Below, one piece after another: positions 46,093 to 55,236 of a stretch of 64,000 nucleotides of DNA. Under the pieces are notes generated by a model that was not told the origin of the DNA, did no database searches, and saw only the letters and a program-made list of their open reading frames with translations. Source of the DNA: Weissella thailandensis (lineage in GTDB: Bacteria > Bacillota > Bacilli > Lactobacillales > Lactobacillaceae); the NCBI RefSeq assembly GCF_005405465.1, contig NZ_BJEC01000007.1, positions 1 through 64,000 of the forward strand. The letters run 5' to 3'. How positions within the stretch are numbered: the stretch's first letter is position 1; each line of letters begins with the position of its first letter. A program made the translations under genes and the position numbers.

Positions 46093-47853
46093 ATGGCATA
46101 TCAGGCGTTATATCGGACATGGCGTCCACAAAAATTTAGCGATATGATTGGTCAGGAAATCGTGACCAAGACTTTAAAAAATGCCATTATTACTGGACAA
46201 ATAACTCATGCTTATTTGTTCAATGGCCCTAGGGGAACGGGTAAAACCTCAGCGGCCAAGATTTTTGCGAAGGCGATTAATTGTTTACATCCCGTGGATG
46301 GTGAACCAGATGGTACTTGTGAAATTTGTCAGGCGGCTGATAATGGTACACTTGGCGACATTATTGAACTGGATGCGGCATCAAATAATGGTGTCGATGA
46401 GATTCGTGAAATTCGTGAAGATGTGACTTATGCACCAACACAGGCAAAATATAAAGTATATATTATCGATGAGGTGCACATGCTGTCGACCGGTGCCTTT
46501 AATGCCTTGTTAAAAACATTGGAAGAGCCACCTGCTAACGTTATTTTTATTTTGGCAACGACTGAGCCACAGAAAATCCCGGCAACTATCATTTCACGTA
46601 CGCAACGTTTTGATTTTAAGCGAATCAACGCACAATCAGCGTATGAACGGATGGTTTATATCCTGGATCAACGTGGCAATACGTATGATGAAGCTGCGTT
46701 GAAAGTGATTGCCAATGCGGCTGACGGGGGAATGCGTGATGCATTAACTATTTTAGATCAGGCCTTATCGTTTGGTGACGGTCATGTGACATTGGAAAAT
46801 GCTTTGTTAGTCACTGGATCAGTTACCCAGACTTTACTTGGTAAGTACGTTGAAGCTGTCGTTAACCAAAATACCAAGCAAGGGTTAGCAAGGTTGTCTG
46901 AAGTTTTGGATGAAGGTAAAGACGCTAATCGTTTTGTGGAAGATTTGATTAGTTATGCGCGTGATTTATTGCTGTATACTGAAGCGCCTGAGTTGGTGAC
47001 GTTGGTACCGGATGAGACGTTTACGCAGTTAGCAAAAACGCAATCGGCAAATATCTGGTACAACATGATTGATACGCTGAATAATACACAGCAACAATTA
47101 CGATTTACGAACCGGCCTGCTATTTATCTTGAAGTGTTGACTGTTAAATTGAGTCAACCGGTTGGTCAAGAACAAACTGTTCCGTCAGCTTCGCCAACAG
47201 TCGATCACACTGCTGTGGCTGTGCAACCAGACCGTCAGTCATCGAAGCAACAACCAACACAACAGCCAACACCTAGTTCAGTATCTGAACCAGCACAATC
47301 GATGGCTATTGATCAGGAACGTTCTCAGCCAGCGCCAGAACCAGCACCAATGACTAGCCAAAAGACACGAGTTGCACCACATGTTAGTGAAGACCAAGCG
47401 GCAGTGTTTAGCGTTTTGTCTGAAGCTACTCGTGGCGATTTAGATCGGGTAACAGCAATTTGGGGTGACATGATTAATATGTTGCCAGTGCCTGAGCAGG
47501 CGATGTTGAACGTTGCACGTCCTATCGCAGCATCTAGTAATGGTCTAGTTGTGGCCTTTGATTTTGATGTCATTCGAGTCAATGCGATGCGTAAGGCTGA
47601 TTTATTGCAGACAATGGTTACACAAATTCGTGAATTAACACAAGCACAGCATGAACGTCAGTTAGTCTTTATTACGACGGAAAGTTGGCCGGTATTACGT
47701 TCAAAGTTTGTTGCGCAATTGCCAAAGCATAAGCAACAAACGCCAGCAGTTAATCCTGATGTTGAAGAAAAAGCGGATGAGACAGAAGATAACCTAGTAA
47801 CAGAAGCAAAAACAATTTTTGATGCAGGAATTGTCGAAGAAATTGATGATTAA
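46093..47853 (+). CDS. dnaX: DNA polymerase III subunit gamma/tau
   Basis: This clamp-loader ATPase has 586 residues. The ATG at 46093 (AAAGGGG 9-10 bases upstream) gives the usual MAYQALYRTWRPQKF; an earlier in-frame ATG is less likely. The P-loop GPRGTGKT is at about 45-52, the zinc site includes C64, C76 and C79, the DEVH box is in IIDEVHML, and sensor 1 is in ATTEPQKIP. A low-complexity Q/P/S linker spans about 365-435, then the tau-specific domain. No slippery A-run for a gamma frameshift was seen at the expected place. It works with HolB, encoded at 50204. Confidence 0.96.
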   Translation: MAYQALYRTWRPQKFSDMIGQEIVTKTLKNAIITGQITHAYLFNGPRGTGKTSAAKIFAKAINCLHPVDGEPDGTCEICQAADNGTLGDIIELDAASNNGVDEIREIREDVTYAPTQAKYKVYIIDEVHMLSTGAFNALLKTLEEPPANVIFILATTEPQKIPATIISRTQRFDFKRINAQSAYERMVYILDQRGNTYDEAALKVIANAADGGMRDALTILDQALSFGDGHVTLENALLVTGSVTQTLLGKYVEAVVNQNTKQGLARLSEVLDEGKDANRFVEDLISYARDLLLYTEAPELVTLVPDETFTQLAKTQSANIWYNMIDTLNNTQQQLRFTNRPAIYLEVLTVKLSQPVGQEQTVPSASPTVDHTAVAVQPDRQSSKQQPTQQPTPSSVSEPAQSMAIDQERSQPAPEPAPMTSQKTRVAPHVSEDQAAVFSVLSEATRGDLDRVTAIWGDMINMLPVPEQAMLNVARPIAASSNGLVVAFDFDVIRVNAMRKADLLQTMVTQIRELTQAQHERQLVFITTESWPVLRSKFVAQLPKHKQQTPAVNPDVEEKADETEDNLVTEAKTIFDAGIVEEIDD

Positions 47854-47877
47854 ATATAAGAAATGAGGAAATGATAA

Positions 47878-48186
47878 ATGTTCGGTGGACAAAATATGCA
47901 ACAAATGATGAAGCAAGCTAAGAAGATGCAAAAGCAAATGGAAGATGAGCAAGCTGACATTGCTAAGACTGAATATGTCGGTCATGCACCATCAGACTTA
48001 GTTTTAGCGACATTTAACGGTGATCGTGAATTAAAGGACCTACAAATCAAGGAAGAAGTTGTTGATCCAGAAGATGTGGATAGCTTATCAGACATGGTTA
48101 TTGTTGCCGTAAATGATGCATTGAAGCAAATTGATCAAGATTCACAAAAGCGTTTGGGACAATTTGCACCAAAGGGTATGTTCTAA
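47878..48186 (+). CDS. ebfC: YbaB/EbfC family nucleoid-associated protein
   Basis: This small dimeric DNA-binding protein of 102 residues starts with MFGGQNMQQMMKQAKKMQKQ, the methionine/glutamine-rich helix typical of the family, followed by a beta-sheet core (VGHAPSDLVLATFNGDRELKD). It sits in the conserved dnaX-ebfC-recR order. AAATGAGGAAATG supplies the ribosome binding site. Confidence 0.94.
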   Translation: MFGGQNMQQMMKQAKKMQKQMEDEQADIAKTEYVGHAPSDLVLATFNGDRELKDLQIKEEVVDPEDVDSLSDMVIVAVNDALKQIDQDSQKRLGQFAPKGMF

Positions 48187-48211
48187 AAGGCTGTAGAAAG
48201 AAGGCGGATGT

Positions 48212-48811
48212 ATGCAGTATCCAGAGCCGATTGCAAAATTAATTGATAGTTATACAAAATTACCAGGTATTGGCATAAAGACTGCAACACGATTAGCGTT
48301 TTATACAATCGACATGCCAGAGGAAGATGTTACTAGTTTTGCGCAATCGTTGATTTCTGCAAAGCGTGATCTACAATTCTGCTCGGTGTGTGGTAACTTA
48401 ACCGAAACGGATCCGTGTGTGATTTGTTCAGATGACAGTCGTGATCAAAGCCAAGTACTAGTGGTTGCCGAAGTGAAAGATTTAATGGCGATTGAAAATA
48501 CGGGCGAATATCGTGGCTTGTACCATGTCTTACATGGCGTATTATCACCGCTTGAGGGTAAGGGACCAGATGATATCAATATTGAGACGCTGGTTAACCG
48601 CTTGCAAAAAGACGAAACGATTCAAGAAGTGATTGTTGCAACCAATGCCAACGCTGAGGGAGAAGCAACAGCCATGTATCTGTCGCGGTTACTAAAACCG
48701 GCAGGAATCAAGGTATCGCGATTAGCAACGGGACTATCAGTTGGTAGTGATATTGATTATGCTGATCAAATTACATTAATAAAGGCGGTTGAAGGGAGGA
48801 CACAGCTGTGA
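48212..48811 (+). CDS. recR: Recombination protein RecR
   Basis: It helps load RecA in the RecFOR pathway of gap repair. The 199-residue length is standard. Visible are the helix-hairpin-helix [15 protein letters not shown] (about 17-31), the four-cysteine zinc finger [16 protein letters not shown] (about 57-72) and the Toprim domain beginning [14 protein letters not shown]. The C-terminal [18 protein letters not shown] is diagnostic. Its stop overlaps the GTG of the next gene. Confidence 0.97.
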   Translation: MQYPEPIAKLIDSYTKLPGIGIKTATRLAFYTIDMPEEDVTSFAQSLISAKRDLQFCSVCGNLTETDPCVICSDDSRDQSQVLVVAEVKDLMAIENTGEYRGLYHVLHGVLSPLEGKGPDDINIETLVNRLQKDETIQEVIVATNANAEGEATAMYLSRLLKPAGIKVSRLATGLSVGSDIDYADQITLIKAVEGRTQL

Positions 48812-49071
48812 TATTTAAGTTGCATAGTAAGCGTCCGAAATTTGACCAACAAGCCTATGATAAACGGTTGTCAGACGCTATCGAGCATGCGAAATACGAG
48901 TATGAAAAAGCACGTAATTCTGAGACAGCCATGTTTGAAAGCGATATTGCCCCACGGATGATTAAAGCAGAGACGGCCAAAGCGAAGCAAAAGTATTTCT
49001 TTTTACTACGTGCTGCCCGCCAAAGAGGTATGAAAGGGCATTGGTCAACTGCATTTGTCCATCCTGAGTAA
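48808..49071 (+). CDS. yaaL: YaaL family protein (DUF2508)
   Basis: The 87-residue, charged, mostly helical protein ([32 protein letters not shown]) matches the uncharacterised YaaL/DUF2508 family that normally follows recR in Firmicutes. The GTG start overlaps the recR stop by four bases (GTGA) with GGGAGG upstream, giving translational coupling. Function unknown. Association with recR suggests a link to DNA repair, but that is inference from gene order only. Confidence 0.88.
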   Translation: MIFKLHSKRPKFDQQAYDKRLSDAIEHAKYEYEKARNSETAMFESDIAPRMIKAETAKAKQKYFFLLRAARQRGMKGHWSTAFVHPE

Positions 49072-49205
49072 TGTAAAAGATAACAAAGGGTATATAAAAT
49101 TATCATTTTTTTGAGTAATTTACTAAATAAGGGGTCGAAACTATTTTGTATCGGCTTCTTTTTGGTATAATAAAAAATATAGAATAATTAGAAAGCGGTG
49201 AATAC

Positions 49206-49850
49206 ATGTCAGGGACATTTATCACATTTGAGGGTCCTGATGGCGCGGGGAAAACATCGGTGTTACGAGCAATCGTGCAAAGGTTGACGCCGTTACTAGG
49301 TGACAGGTTAGTTTTAACAAGAGAACCAGGCGGCAAAGATAGCCAAGTTGCTGAAGCGATTCGTGACTTGGTTTTAGATCCTAATTTGCCCAGCATGGAT
49401 GCTTGGACGGAAGCCTTACTCTATGCAGCGTCACGTCGGCAACATTTAGTTGACACGGTTTTGCCAGCATTAGCAGCTGACAAGGTTGTTGTCAGTGATC
49501 GTTACGTCGACAGTTCCATTGCCTATCAAGGTGGTGGTCGTGATTTGGGGATTGAGTCAGTGACAACGATTAATCAGTTTGCCACCAAAGGCGTGATGCC
49601 CACAGCAACTGTTTACTTAGATATTCGTCCTGAAGTTGGGTTACAACGAATTCAGGAAAACCGTCAAGATGAGATCAATCGTTTAGATGTTGAAGCACTA
49701 TCATTTCATCAACGGGTAACTGATGCTTATCATCAGTTGGCTGCGCAATATCCAGAACGGTTTCTAATTATTAATGCCGAGCAAGACTTGGCTGATGTTA
49801 TAACAGATACATGGACAGCATTGATGCCAATACTTGGTATGCATGACTAG
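49206..49850 (+). CDS. tmk: Thymidylate kinase
   Basis: It phosphorylates dTMP to dTDP. The 214-residue protein has P-loop GPDGAGKTS (about 10-18), the DR[YH] motif in VVSDRYVDSSIAYQG (about 94-108), the thymidylate-kinase signature around TREPGGKDSQVAEAIR and the lid QENRQDEINRLD. It leads the tmk-darA-holB-rsmI string. It is separated from yaaL by 134 bases that contain a TATAAT-like element (GGTATAATAAAAA) near 49167, likely its promoter. Confidence 0.96.
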   Translation: MSGTFITFEGPDGAGKTSVLRAIVQRLTPLLGDRLVLTREPGGKDSQVAEAIRDLVLDPNLPSMDAWTEALLYAASRRQHLVDTVLPALAADKVVVSDRYVDSSIAYQGGGRDLGIESVTTINQFATKGVMPTATVYLDIRPEVGLQRIQENRQDEINRLDVEALSFHQRVTDAYHQLAAQYPERFLIINAEQDLADVITDTWTALMPILGMHD

Positions 49851-49864
49851 GAGGTTTCCACATT

Positions 49865-50194
49865 ATGAAGATGATTATCGCAATTGTACAAGACAAGGAT
49901 GCTAATAAATTAGGTGGCAAGTTTGTGAAGGCAAATGTTCGCGCAACACGACTAGCAACATCTGGTGGTTTCCTTCGCTCTGGAAACACGACTTTTATGA
50001 TTGGTATTGAAGATGACCGCGTACAAGAAGTATTGGATTTGATCCATGATACATCACATACACGTAAGCAATTTATGACACCAGCAGTTAGTCTTGATGT
50101 GTCAATGGAATCAACGGCTGCTACACCAATGGAAGTTCAGGTTGGTGGTGCGACGGTGTTTGTTCAAGATGTTGAACAATTCCACCGTTTCTAA
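49865..50194 (+). CDS. darA: Cyclic di-AMP receptor DarA (PII-like, YaaQ/PstA)
   Basis: This trimeric PII-like protein of 109 residues binds cyclic di-AMP. The sequence MKMIIAIVQDKDANKLGGK and the ligand-site block ATRLATSGGFLRSGNTTFMIG (about 29-48) are characteristic. It lies between tmk and holB as in Bacillus and other Firmicutes. What it controls is unresolved even in model species. AGGAGG lies before the ATG. Confidence 0.94.
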   Translation: MKMIIAIVQDKDANKLGGKFVKANVRATRLATSGGFLRSGNTTFMIGIEDDRVQEVLDLIHDTSHTRKQFMTPAVSLDVSMESTAATPMEVQVGGATVFVQDVEQFHRF

Positions 50195-50203
50195 GAGGTG
50201 CTC

Positions 50204-51208
50204 ATGAACGCCAAAGAATTAATTACGCGCGTTATGGCGTTACAGCCCCAATTGATTGCGCAACTACAAAAGGCGTTAGCAAGTCAACAACTTGCTCACG
50301 CTTTTTTATTTACTGGACCAGCTGGTCGAGGGCAAGAATTAGTTGCGGATTGGCTAGCCATGCGCTTGATGTGTCAACATGTCACGCCTGATGGACAACC
50401 GGATGGTACATGTGATCAATGTCAGCGGATTATGCAACATGAACATCCCGATGTCATTGAGGTACAGCCCGATGGTAAAAGTATTAAGGTTGACCAAGTA
50501 CGTTTTTTGAAGGATGAATTTGCAAAAACTGCTGTAGAAGGGCAACAAAAAATTTTCATTGTTGCAGGCGCTGATACGATGACGACTAGTGCTGCCAATG
50601 GCTTATTGAAGTTCATTGAAGAGCCAGCCCAAGGGCAAACAGCTATTTTGATTGCTGAAAATCGGTCGCAAATCTTACCGACAATTATTTCACGAACACA
50701 AGTGATTAATTTTTCAGCGGTGAGCGATGAACAGTTTAAAGAAGAATTGTTGGCGATGGGTTATACGGCAAAACAGATACCCTTGGTACAATCATTAACG
50801 GATAGTACAGTTGTTGCTGAAGAATGGTTGACTGACGATTGGTTTGAACATGCTACTCAGGCAACGATTGATTTAGTATCAACGATATTAAAGAATTCTG
50901 ACCAAGCTTTTACTTTAGTGCAAACGGTTTATGTCCCATTGGCATTGGATGCGGCCCACAATAAAACCTTATTGATGATGTTGGCACAAGCTTGGCGCGA
51001 TATACTATTGTTAAAAACAGGGGTGCAGGATAGTCGCTTTACAGATACATGGGCAAATGATGCCAAGCACTTTAAAACAGAAACGTTATTGGCTGTTATT
51101 AGCATCGTATTAGCAGCGCCACAACGCTTAGAAAAAAACATTAATTTCCAAACAACATTAGAAGCAACGATACTGGAAAGTCAATTTAAGTTAGCAGGTT
51201 TATCATGA
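50204..51208 (+). CDS. holB: DNA polymerase III subunit delta prime
   Basis: This clamp-loader subunit of 334 residues starts at ATG 50204 (GAGGTG 5 bases upstream); a GTG six bases earlier is less likely. It has a degenerate P-loop region FLFTGPAGRGQELVAD, a zinc-site block CQHVTPDGQPDGTCDQC, and the sensor-like ENRSQILPTIISRTQ. Its stop overlaps the rsmI start (ATGA). In many Firmicutes yaaT and yabA lie between holB and rsmI; neither is present here. Confidence 0.94.
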   Translation: MNAKELITRVMALQPQLIAQLQKALASQQLAHAFLFTGPAGRGQELVADWLAMRLMCQHVTPDGQPDGTCDQCQRIMQHEHPDVIEVQPDGKSIKVDQVRFLKDEFAKTAVEGQQKIFIVAGADTMTTSAANGLLKFIEEPAQGQTAILIAENRSQILPTIISRTQVINFSAVSDEQFKEELLAMGYTAKQIPLVQSLTDSTVVAEEWLTDDWFEHATQATIDLVSTILKNSDQAFTLVQTVYVPLALDAAHNKTLLMMLAQAWRDILLLKTGVQDSRFTDTWANDAKHFKTETLLAVISIVLAAPQRLEKNINFQTTLEATILESQFKLAGLS

Positions 51209-52083
51209 AACAACAGAAGAGTTTTGGCAAACAGACGGACGGTACTTTGTATCTAGTACCAACACCCATTGGGAATCTTGGAGATATGACCAACCGTTCA
51301 ATTCAAGTCATGCAAGCGGTGGATGTGATTGCTGCTGAAGATACGCGACATACACAACAATTGCTGAATCAGTTTGAAATTACAACGAAGCAAATCTCTT
51401 TTCACGAACACAATAAAGAAACACGCATTCCGGAATTAGTTGTGCGTCTTCAAGCAGGGGAGAGTATCGCGCAGGTGTCAGATGCGGGGATGCCGTCAAT
51501 ATCAGATCCTGGTCATGAATTGGTGAAAGCCGCCATTTTAGCTGATGTACCAGTCGTGCCTATTCCTGGGGCTAGTGCGGGTATCACAGCATTGATTGCG
51601 TCTGGATTGGCACCACAGCCATTTATGTTCTATGGATTTTTACCACGGAAACCAAAAGAACAATTGCGTGAGCTTGAGACACTAAGAAATCATCGGGAAA
51701 CAATGATTTTTTATGAGGCGCCTCACCGTCTAGGTAAGACCTTACAGTCTATTGAAAAAGCATTTGGTGCTGATCGACAAGTTGTATTAGCTCGTGAGCT
51801 TACCAAACGTTATGAAGAGTTCTTGCGCGGAACGGTCGCAGAATTGGTTGTTTGGACAAACAACAATGAGGTGCGTGGTGAATTCGTGGTCCTTGTTGCT
51901 GGGAATGACGACGTACTTGAATCATCAGACGAAGATCCATTAGCTGAACTGTCAGCGGTTGATGCGGTTAAAGAGTTGGTAGCAAGTGGTTTGAAACCAA
52001 CTGCTGCGATTAAAAAGATTGCGAAGCAACGGTCACTTGATCGCCAAGCGCTTTATTTAAAATATCAAGGAGAGAATAAATAA
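51205..52083 (+). CDS. rsmI: 16S rRNA (cytidine1402-2'-O)-methyltransferase
   Basis: It modifies C1402 in the ribosomal P-site. The 292-residue protein belongs to the tetrapyrrole-methylase fold: LYLVPTPIGNLGDMTNRS (about 14-31), AAEDTRHTQQLL, SDAGMPSISDPGHELV and PIPGASAGITALIASG. It begins in the holB stop codon (ATGA overlap of four bases) and its own stop shares a base with the following thioesterase start. Confidence 0.96.
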   Translation: MKQQKSFGKQTDGTLYLVPTPIGNLGDMTNRSIQVMQAVDVIAAEDTRHTQQLLNQFEITTKQISFHEHNKETRIPELVVRLQAGESIAQVSDAGMPSISDPGHELVKAAILADVPVVPIPGASAGITALIASGLAPQPFMFYGFLPRKPKEQLRELETLRNHRETMIFYEAPHRLGKTLQSIEKAFGADRQVVLARELTKRYEEFLRGTVAELVVWTNNNEVRGEFVVLVAGNDDVLESSDEDPLAELSAVDAVKELVASGLKPTAAIKKIAKQRSLDRQALYLKYQGENK

Positions 52084-52826
52084 TGGCTGTAGAATTCCGT
52101 ATGCCACATGATGTGGTTTACTATGAAGCAGATGTCACCGGTAAATTGAGTTTACCAATGATTTATAATTTGGCAATTTTAAGTTCAACGCAACAAGCGA
52201 TTGATTTGGAAATTGGACCAGAATATACCCATGCCAAGGGTTTGGGATGGATCGTATTACAACAACTTGTCACAATTAATCGGCGGCCAAAAGACGGTGA
52301 AACCATTACACTAACGACTAAAGCCAAGCAATTTAATCCTTTCTTTGCTAAGCGTGAGTATCGATTAATTGATTCCGATGGTAATGACCTTGTGATTATG
52401 AACGGTTTATTTTCAATGATTGATATGAATAAGCGAAAGTTAGCCCGTATTCCAAAGGATATGGCGGAAGCTTATCAGCCAGAACATGTTCGTAAAATCC
52501 CACGTGATCCTGAAGTAACACCCTTTGATGAAACGCGTGATACTGATTATGTACAAGAATATGAGGTCCGGTACTTAGATATTGATTCTAATCATCATGT
52601 GAATAATTCTAAATATGCTGAATGGATGAGTGATGTCCTACCAGTCGAATTTTTGACAAGTCATGAGCCAACAGCTATGAACATTAAGTACGAACACGAG
52701 GTATTACCTGGTAATAAAATTAAATCAGAAGTGCAACTTGTTGATAATGTCACAAAGCACCGGATTTGGTTTGGGGATGTGCTTTCAGCTGAAGCCACGA
52801 TCGAGTGGACGGCAGCCAATAATTAG
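52083..52826 (+). CDS. Acyl-ACP thioesterase
   Basis: It probably releases fatty acids from acyl carrier protein. The 247 residues form two hot-dog domains: an N-terminal one (VVYYEADVTGKLSLPMIYNL) and a C-terminal one with the catalytic-site block VRYLDIDSNHHVNNSKYAEW (about 162-181), which matches plant FatA/FatB-like and bacterial acyl-ACP thioesterases. The start codon overlaps the rsmI stop by one base, and GGAGAG is upstream, so it is coexpressed with rsmI. Confidence 0.92.
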   Translation: MAVEFRMPHDVVYYEADVTGKLSLPMIYNLAILSSTQQAIDLEIGPEYTHAKGLGWIVLQQLVTINRRPKDGETITLTTKAKQFNPFFAKREYRLIDSDGNDLVIMNGLFSMIDMNKRKLARIPKDMAEAYQPEHVRKIPRDPEVTPFDETRDTDYVQEYEVRYLDIDSNHHVNNSKYAEWMSDVLPVEFLTSHEPTAMNIKYEHEVLPGNKIKSEVQLVDNVTKHRIWFGDVLSAEATIEWTAANN

Positions 52827-52865
52827 GCTAAACTAAAAGTAATTAAGACAATAAGGAGAGTTGAC

Positions 52866-53858
52866 ATGTCTGTATTAGTATTAGGGGGAGCTGGCTACAT
52901 TGGTTCTCATATGGTAGCTACGTTACTAGCTGACCATCGTGATGTTGTCGTTGTTGACAATTTGTTAACGGGGCATCGTGCTTCAGTACCTGAGGGGGTG
53001 CCATTTTACGAAGTTGATATTCGTGATAAGGCAGCATTGACTGAAGTGTTTGAAAAAGAAAATATTGATCAAGTTGTTCACTTCGCAGCTTCTTCAATCG
53101 TACCGGAATCTGTTGAAAAGCCATTAAAGTATTTTGATAACAACGTGTACGGTATGATTAATTTGCTTGAAGTTATGTTGGACTTTGATGTGAAGCAAAT
53201 TGTCTTCTCATCAACAGCTGCAACATATGGTGTGGCTAAGGAAAATCCTATTAAGGAAACAACGCCACAAAATCCAATCAATCCTTACGGTGAATCAAAG
53301 CTACAAATGGAGCACATTATGAAGTGGGCTGATCAAGCTTATGGATTAAAGTGGGTTGCTTTGCGTTACTTTAACGTTGCGGGAGCCAAGGCTGATGGTT
53401 CAATTGGTGAAGACCACCCAACTGAGACACATTTGGTACCAATCATTTTGCAAACGGCTTTGGGTCAACGTGAGAAGATCATGATGTTTGGCGATGACTA
53501 CAATACGCCGGATGGATTTAACGTCCGTGACTATGTACATGTGATGGACTTGGCTGATGCGCATGTGTTGGCTTTGGACTACCTAGCTAAGGGTAATGAG
53601 TCAAATCAGTTTAACTTGGGATCTGCTAATGGTTTTTCAGTTAAGCAAATGGTTGAGGCTGCGCGTGAAGCAACTGGTCAACCAATTCCTGCTGAAGTTG
53701 CACCTCGTCGTGCTGGTGATCCTGATTCATTGGTTGCTTCGTCAGACAAGGCACGCGAAGTCCTTGGTTGGGAACCTAATTATGATGATGTGAAGGAAAT
53801 TATTAGTACTGCTTGGAACTGGCATCAAACCCATCCAAATGGTTATGGTGATCGGTAA
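52866..53858 (+). CDS. galE: UDP-glucose 4-epimerase
   Basis: It interconverts UDP-glucose and UDP-galactose for the Leloir pathway or polysaccharide precursors. The 330-residue extended SDR protein has the NAD loop GGAGYIGSH (about 7-15), the catalytic serine/threonine in [11 protein letters not shown], the YGESK motif ([12 protein letters not shown]) and the nucleotide-sugar segment [18 protein letters not shown]. No other galactose genes are adjacent. AAGGAGAG precedes the ATG. Confidence 0.96.
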   Translation: MSVLVLGGAGYIGSHMVATLLADHRDVVVVDNLLTGHRASVPEGVPFYEVDIRDKAALTEVFEKENIDQVVHFAASSIVPESVEKPLKYFDNNVYGMINLLEVMLDFDVKQIVFSSTAATYGVAKENPIKETTPQNPINPYGESKLQMEHIMKWADQAYGLKWVALRYFNVAGAKADGSIGEDHPTETHLVPIILQTALGQREKIMMFGDDYNTPDGFNVRDYVHVMDLADAHVLALDYLAKGNESNQFNLGSANGFSVKQMVEAAREATGQPIPAEVAPRRAGDPDSLVASSDKAREVLGWEPNYDDVKEIISTAWNWHQTHPNGYGDR

Positions 53859-53880
53859 GTAGTAAACAATAGATCAATGT

Positions 53881-54384
53881 ATGAAGTATCTTGAATCACC
53901 GTTCAAGTACAGAAGCATTGGTCTTTTTTTATTTAAGAAAGCTAACGGCATGCTAGAGTATTTGACGACGCGACGGACGGGTCTGATGTATGCATATACG
54001 GTTTGTGTTAGTTTGATGTATTTACTTGTGCTTAGTCAGTCGGAAGAAAAAATGCATATTGTTTTTTTCTTGATTCTGATTTGTTTTTTGCCATTGATGA
54101 TTATTATTGACCTTGCATTAATTGGTCGAGAAATGTATCGACGATATAAGGAGTATAAGCAGGCACATTCATCTGAACCTTTATATCGTGAAAAATTATT
54201 GGATTACGTGACTGATTCATCCGCATGGCAAGTGCCAAACTATGTCATTTATTTGTTGCCAGTTATTATTGTGATTCAATGTATTAGTTTGATTTGGGTT
54301 AGACAGGCCATGGATGTTATTTTGGTTTGTGTGGTTATTATCTTAGGAATTTGGTTGTTTGTACGGCAATGGCGACAAAAGTGA
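53881..54384 (+). CDS. Hypothetical membrane protein
   Basis: The 167-residue product has four hydrophobic segments (about 37-53, 59-80, 120-137 and 141-160) with a basic loop between the second and third (GREMYRRYKEYKQAHSSEP). No motif is recognised. The first ATG (53881) has no clear ribosome binding site, so translation may start further in or depend on galE, 22 bases upstream. Base composition is like its neighbours. It ends just before an R1 repeat. Confidence 0.6.
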   Translation: MKYLESPFKYRSIGLFLFKKANGMLEYLTTRRTGLMYAYTVCVSLMYLLVLSQSEEKMHIVFFLILICFLPLMIIIDLALIGREMYRRYKEYKQAHSSEPLYREKLLDYVTDSSAWQVPNYVIYLLPVIIVIQCISLIWVRQAMDVILVCVVIILGIWLFVRQWRQK

Positions 54385-54393
54385 TATAAATAG

Positions 54394-54441
54394 CCTTACA
54401 ACCGAATTCAACCCGCATTTGTTCACACTCTTCCTTGATTA
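54394..54441 (+). repeat. Interspersed repeat R1, copy C
   Basis: CTTACAACCGAATTCAACCC followed by GCATTTGTTCACACTCTTCC. This is the most diverged copy; its end (TTGATT, 54435-54440) may serve as -35 for tsaB. Confidence 0.55.
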
Positions 54442-54462
54442 GCAGTGTTGTTCTGTTAAAAT
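54435..54462 (+). promoter_or_regulatory. Promoter of the tsaB-rimI-GNAT-tsaD operon
   Basis: TTGATT (54435-54440) and TAAAAT (54457-54462) with a 16-base spacer and TG before the -10 (TGTTAAAAT). Confidence 0.6.
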
Positions 54463-54510
54463 TGCGGTAAAATAGGTATTAGTATTTCACAAGTAGAGGA
54501 GCTAGTTGAT

Positions 54511-55236
54511 ATGAAAACCATTGCTTTTGATACAAGCAATCAACCTTTGAGCGTTGCATTATTTGAAGATGATAATCTGATTGATCAACGTGAAACTAAT
54601 GTACGCCGTAACCACTCAACCCAACTATTACCTTTTATTGATGAGTTGGTAAAACAAGCCAATTGGACACCACAAGATTTAGATAATGTCATTGTTAGTC
54701 AAGGACCAGGTTCATATACTGGGCTACGTATTGCAGTGACAACAGCTAAGACACTTGCCTTCACACTAAATATCTCATTAACAGATATTTCAAGCTTGGC
54801 GTTGTTAGCAGCTAATGTGGCAGATACGAATGCCGTCATTGTACCTATTATGGATGCTCGCAATCAAAACATCTATGCTGCGCAGTATCAGTGGGAGTCA
54901 GGACGTCTAGTTGTACGTCAGCCCGATAAACATATGAATATTGATAAACTGCATGCCGCATTAGAAACGATGCAACAACCAATTATTTTTGTTGGTGAGT
55001 GGCAACGTTTTGAAGACCAGTTACGTGAACTATTCCCAGCAGCAACGTTTGCGCAAGATAACTTGCCACATGCAGCTAATATGATGAGCTTAGCACAGGA
55101 CAGTGCGAAGTTGACTGACATGAATGATATTCATCAATTTGTGCCAAATTATCATCGCCTATCACAGGCAGAAGCCGATTGGGCAAAGGCACATCCAGAG
55201 GATCAAGGTGGGCACGCCTATGTGGAAAAAGTTTAA
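54511..55236 (+). CDS. tsaB: tRNA threonylcarbamoyladenosine biosynthesis protein TsaB
   Basis: This ASKHA-fold, non-catalytic partner of TsaD in t6A synthesis has 241 residues starting MKTIAFDTSNQPLSVALFED. The typical SQGPGSYTGLRIAVTTAK (about 69-86) and PIMDARNQNIYAAQ segments are present. AGAGGAGC precedes the ATG. It overlaps rimI by 17 bases, in the conserved tsaB-rimI-tsaD order. The first enzyme of the route, YwlC, is at 7245. Confidence 0.95.
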   Translation: MKTIAFDTSNQPLSVALFEDDNLIDQRETNVRRNHSTQLLPFIDELVKQANWTPQDLDNVIVSQGPGSYTGLRIAVTTAKTLAFTLNISLTDISSLALLAANVADTNAVIVPIMDARNQNIYAAQYQWESGRLVVRQPDKHMNIDKLHAALETMQQPIIFVGEWQRFEDQLRELFPAATFAQDNLPHAANMMSLAQDSAKLTDMNDIHQFVPNYHRLSQAEADWAKAHPEDQGGHAYVEKV

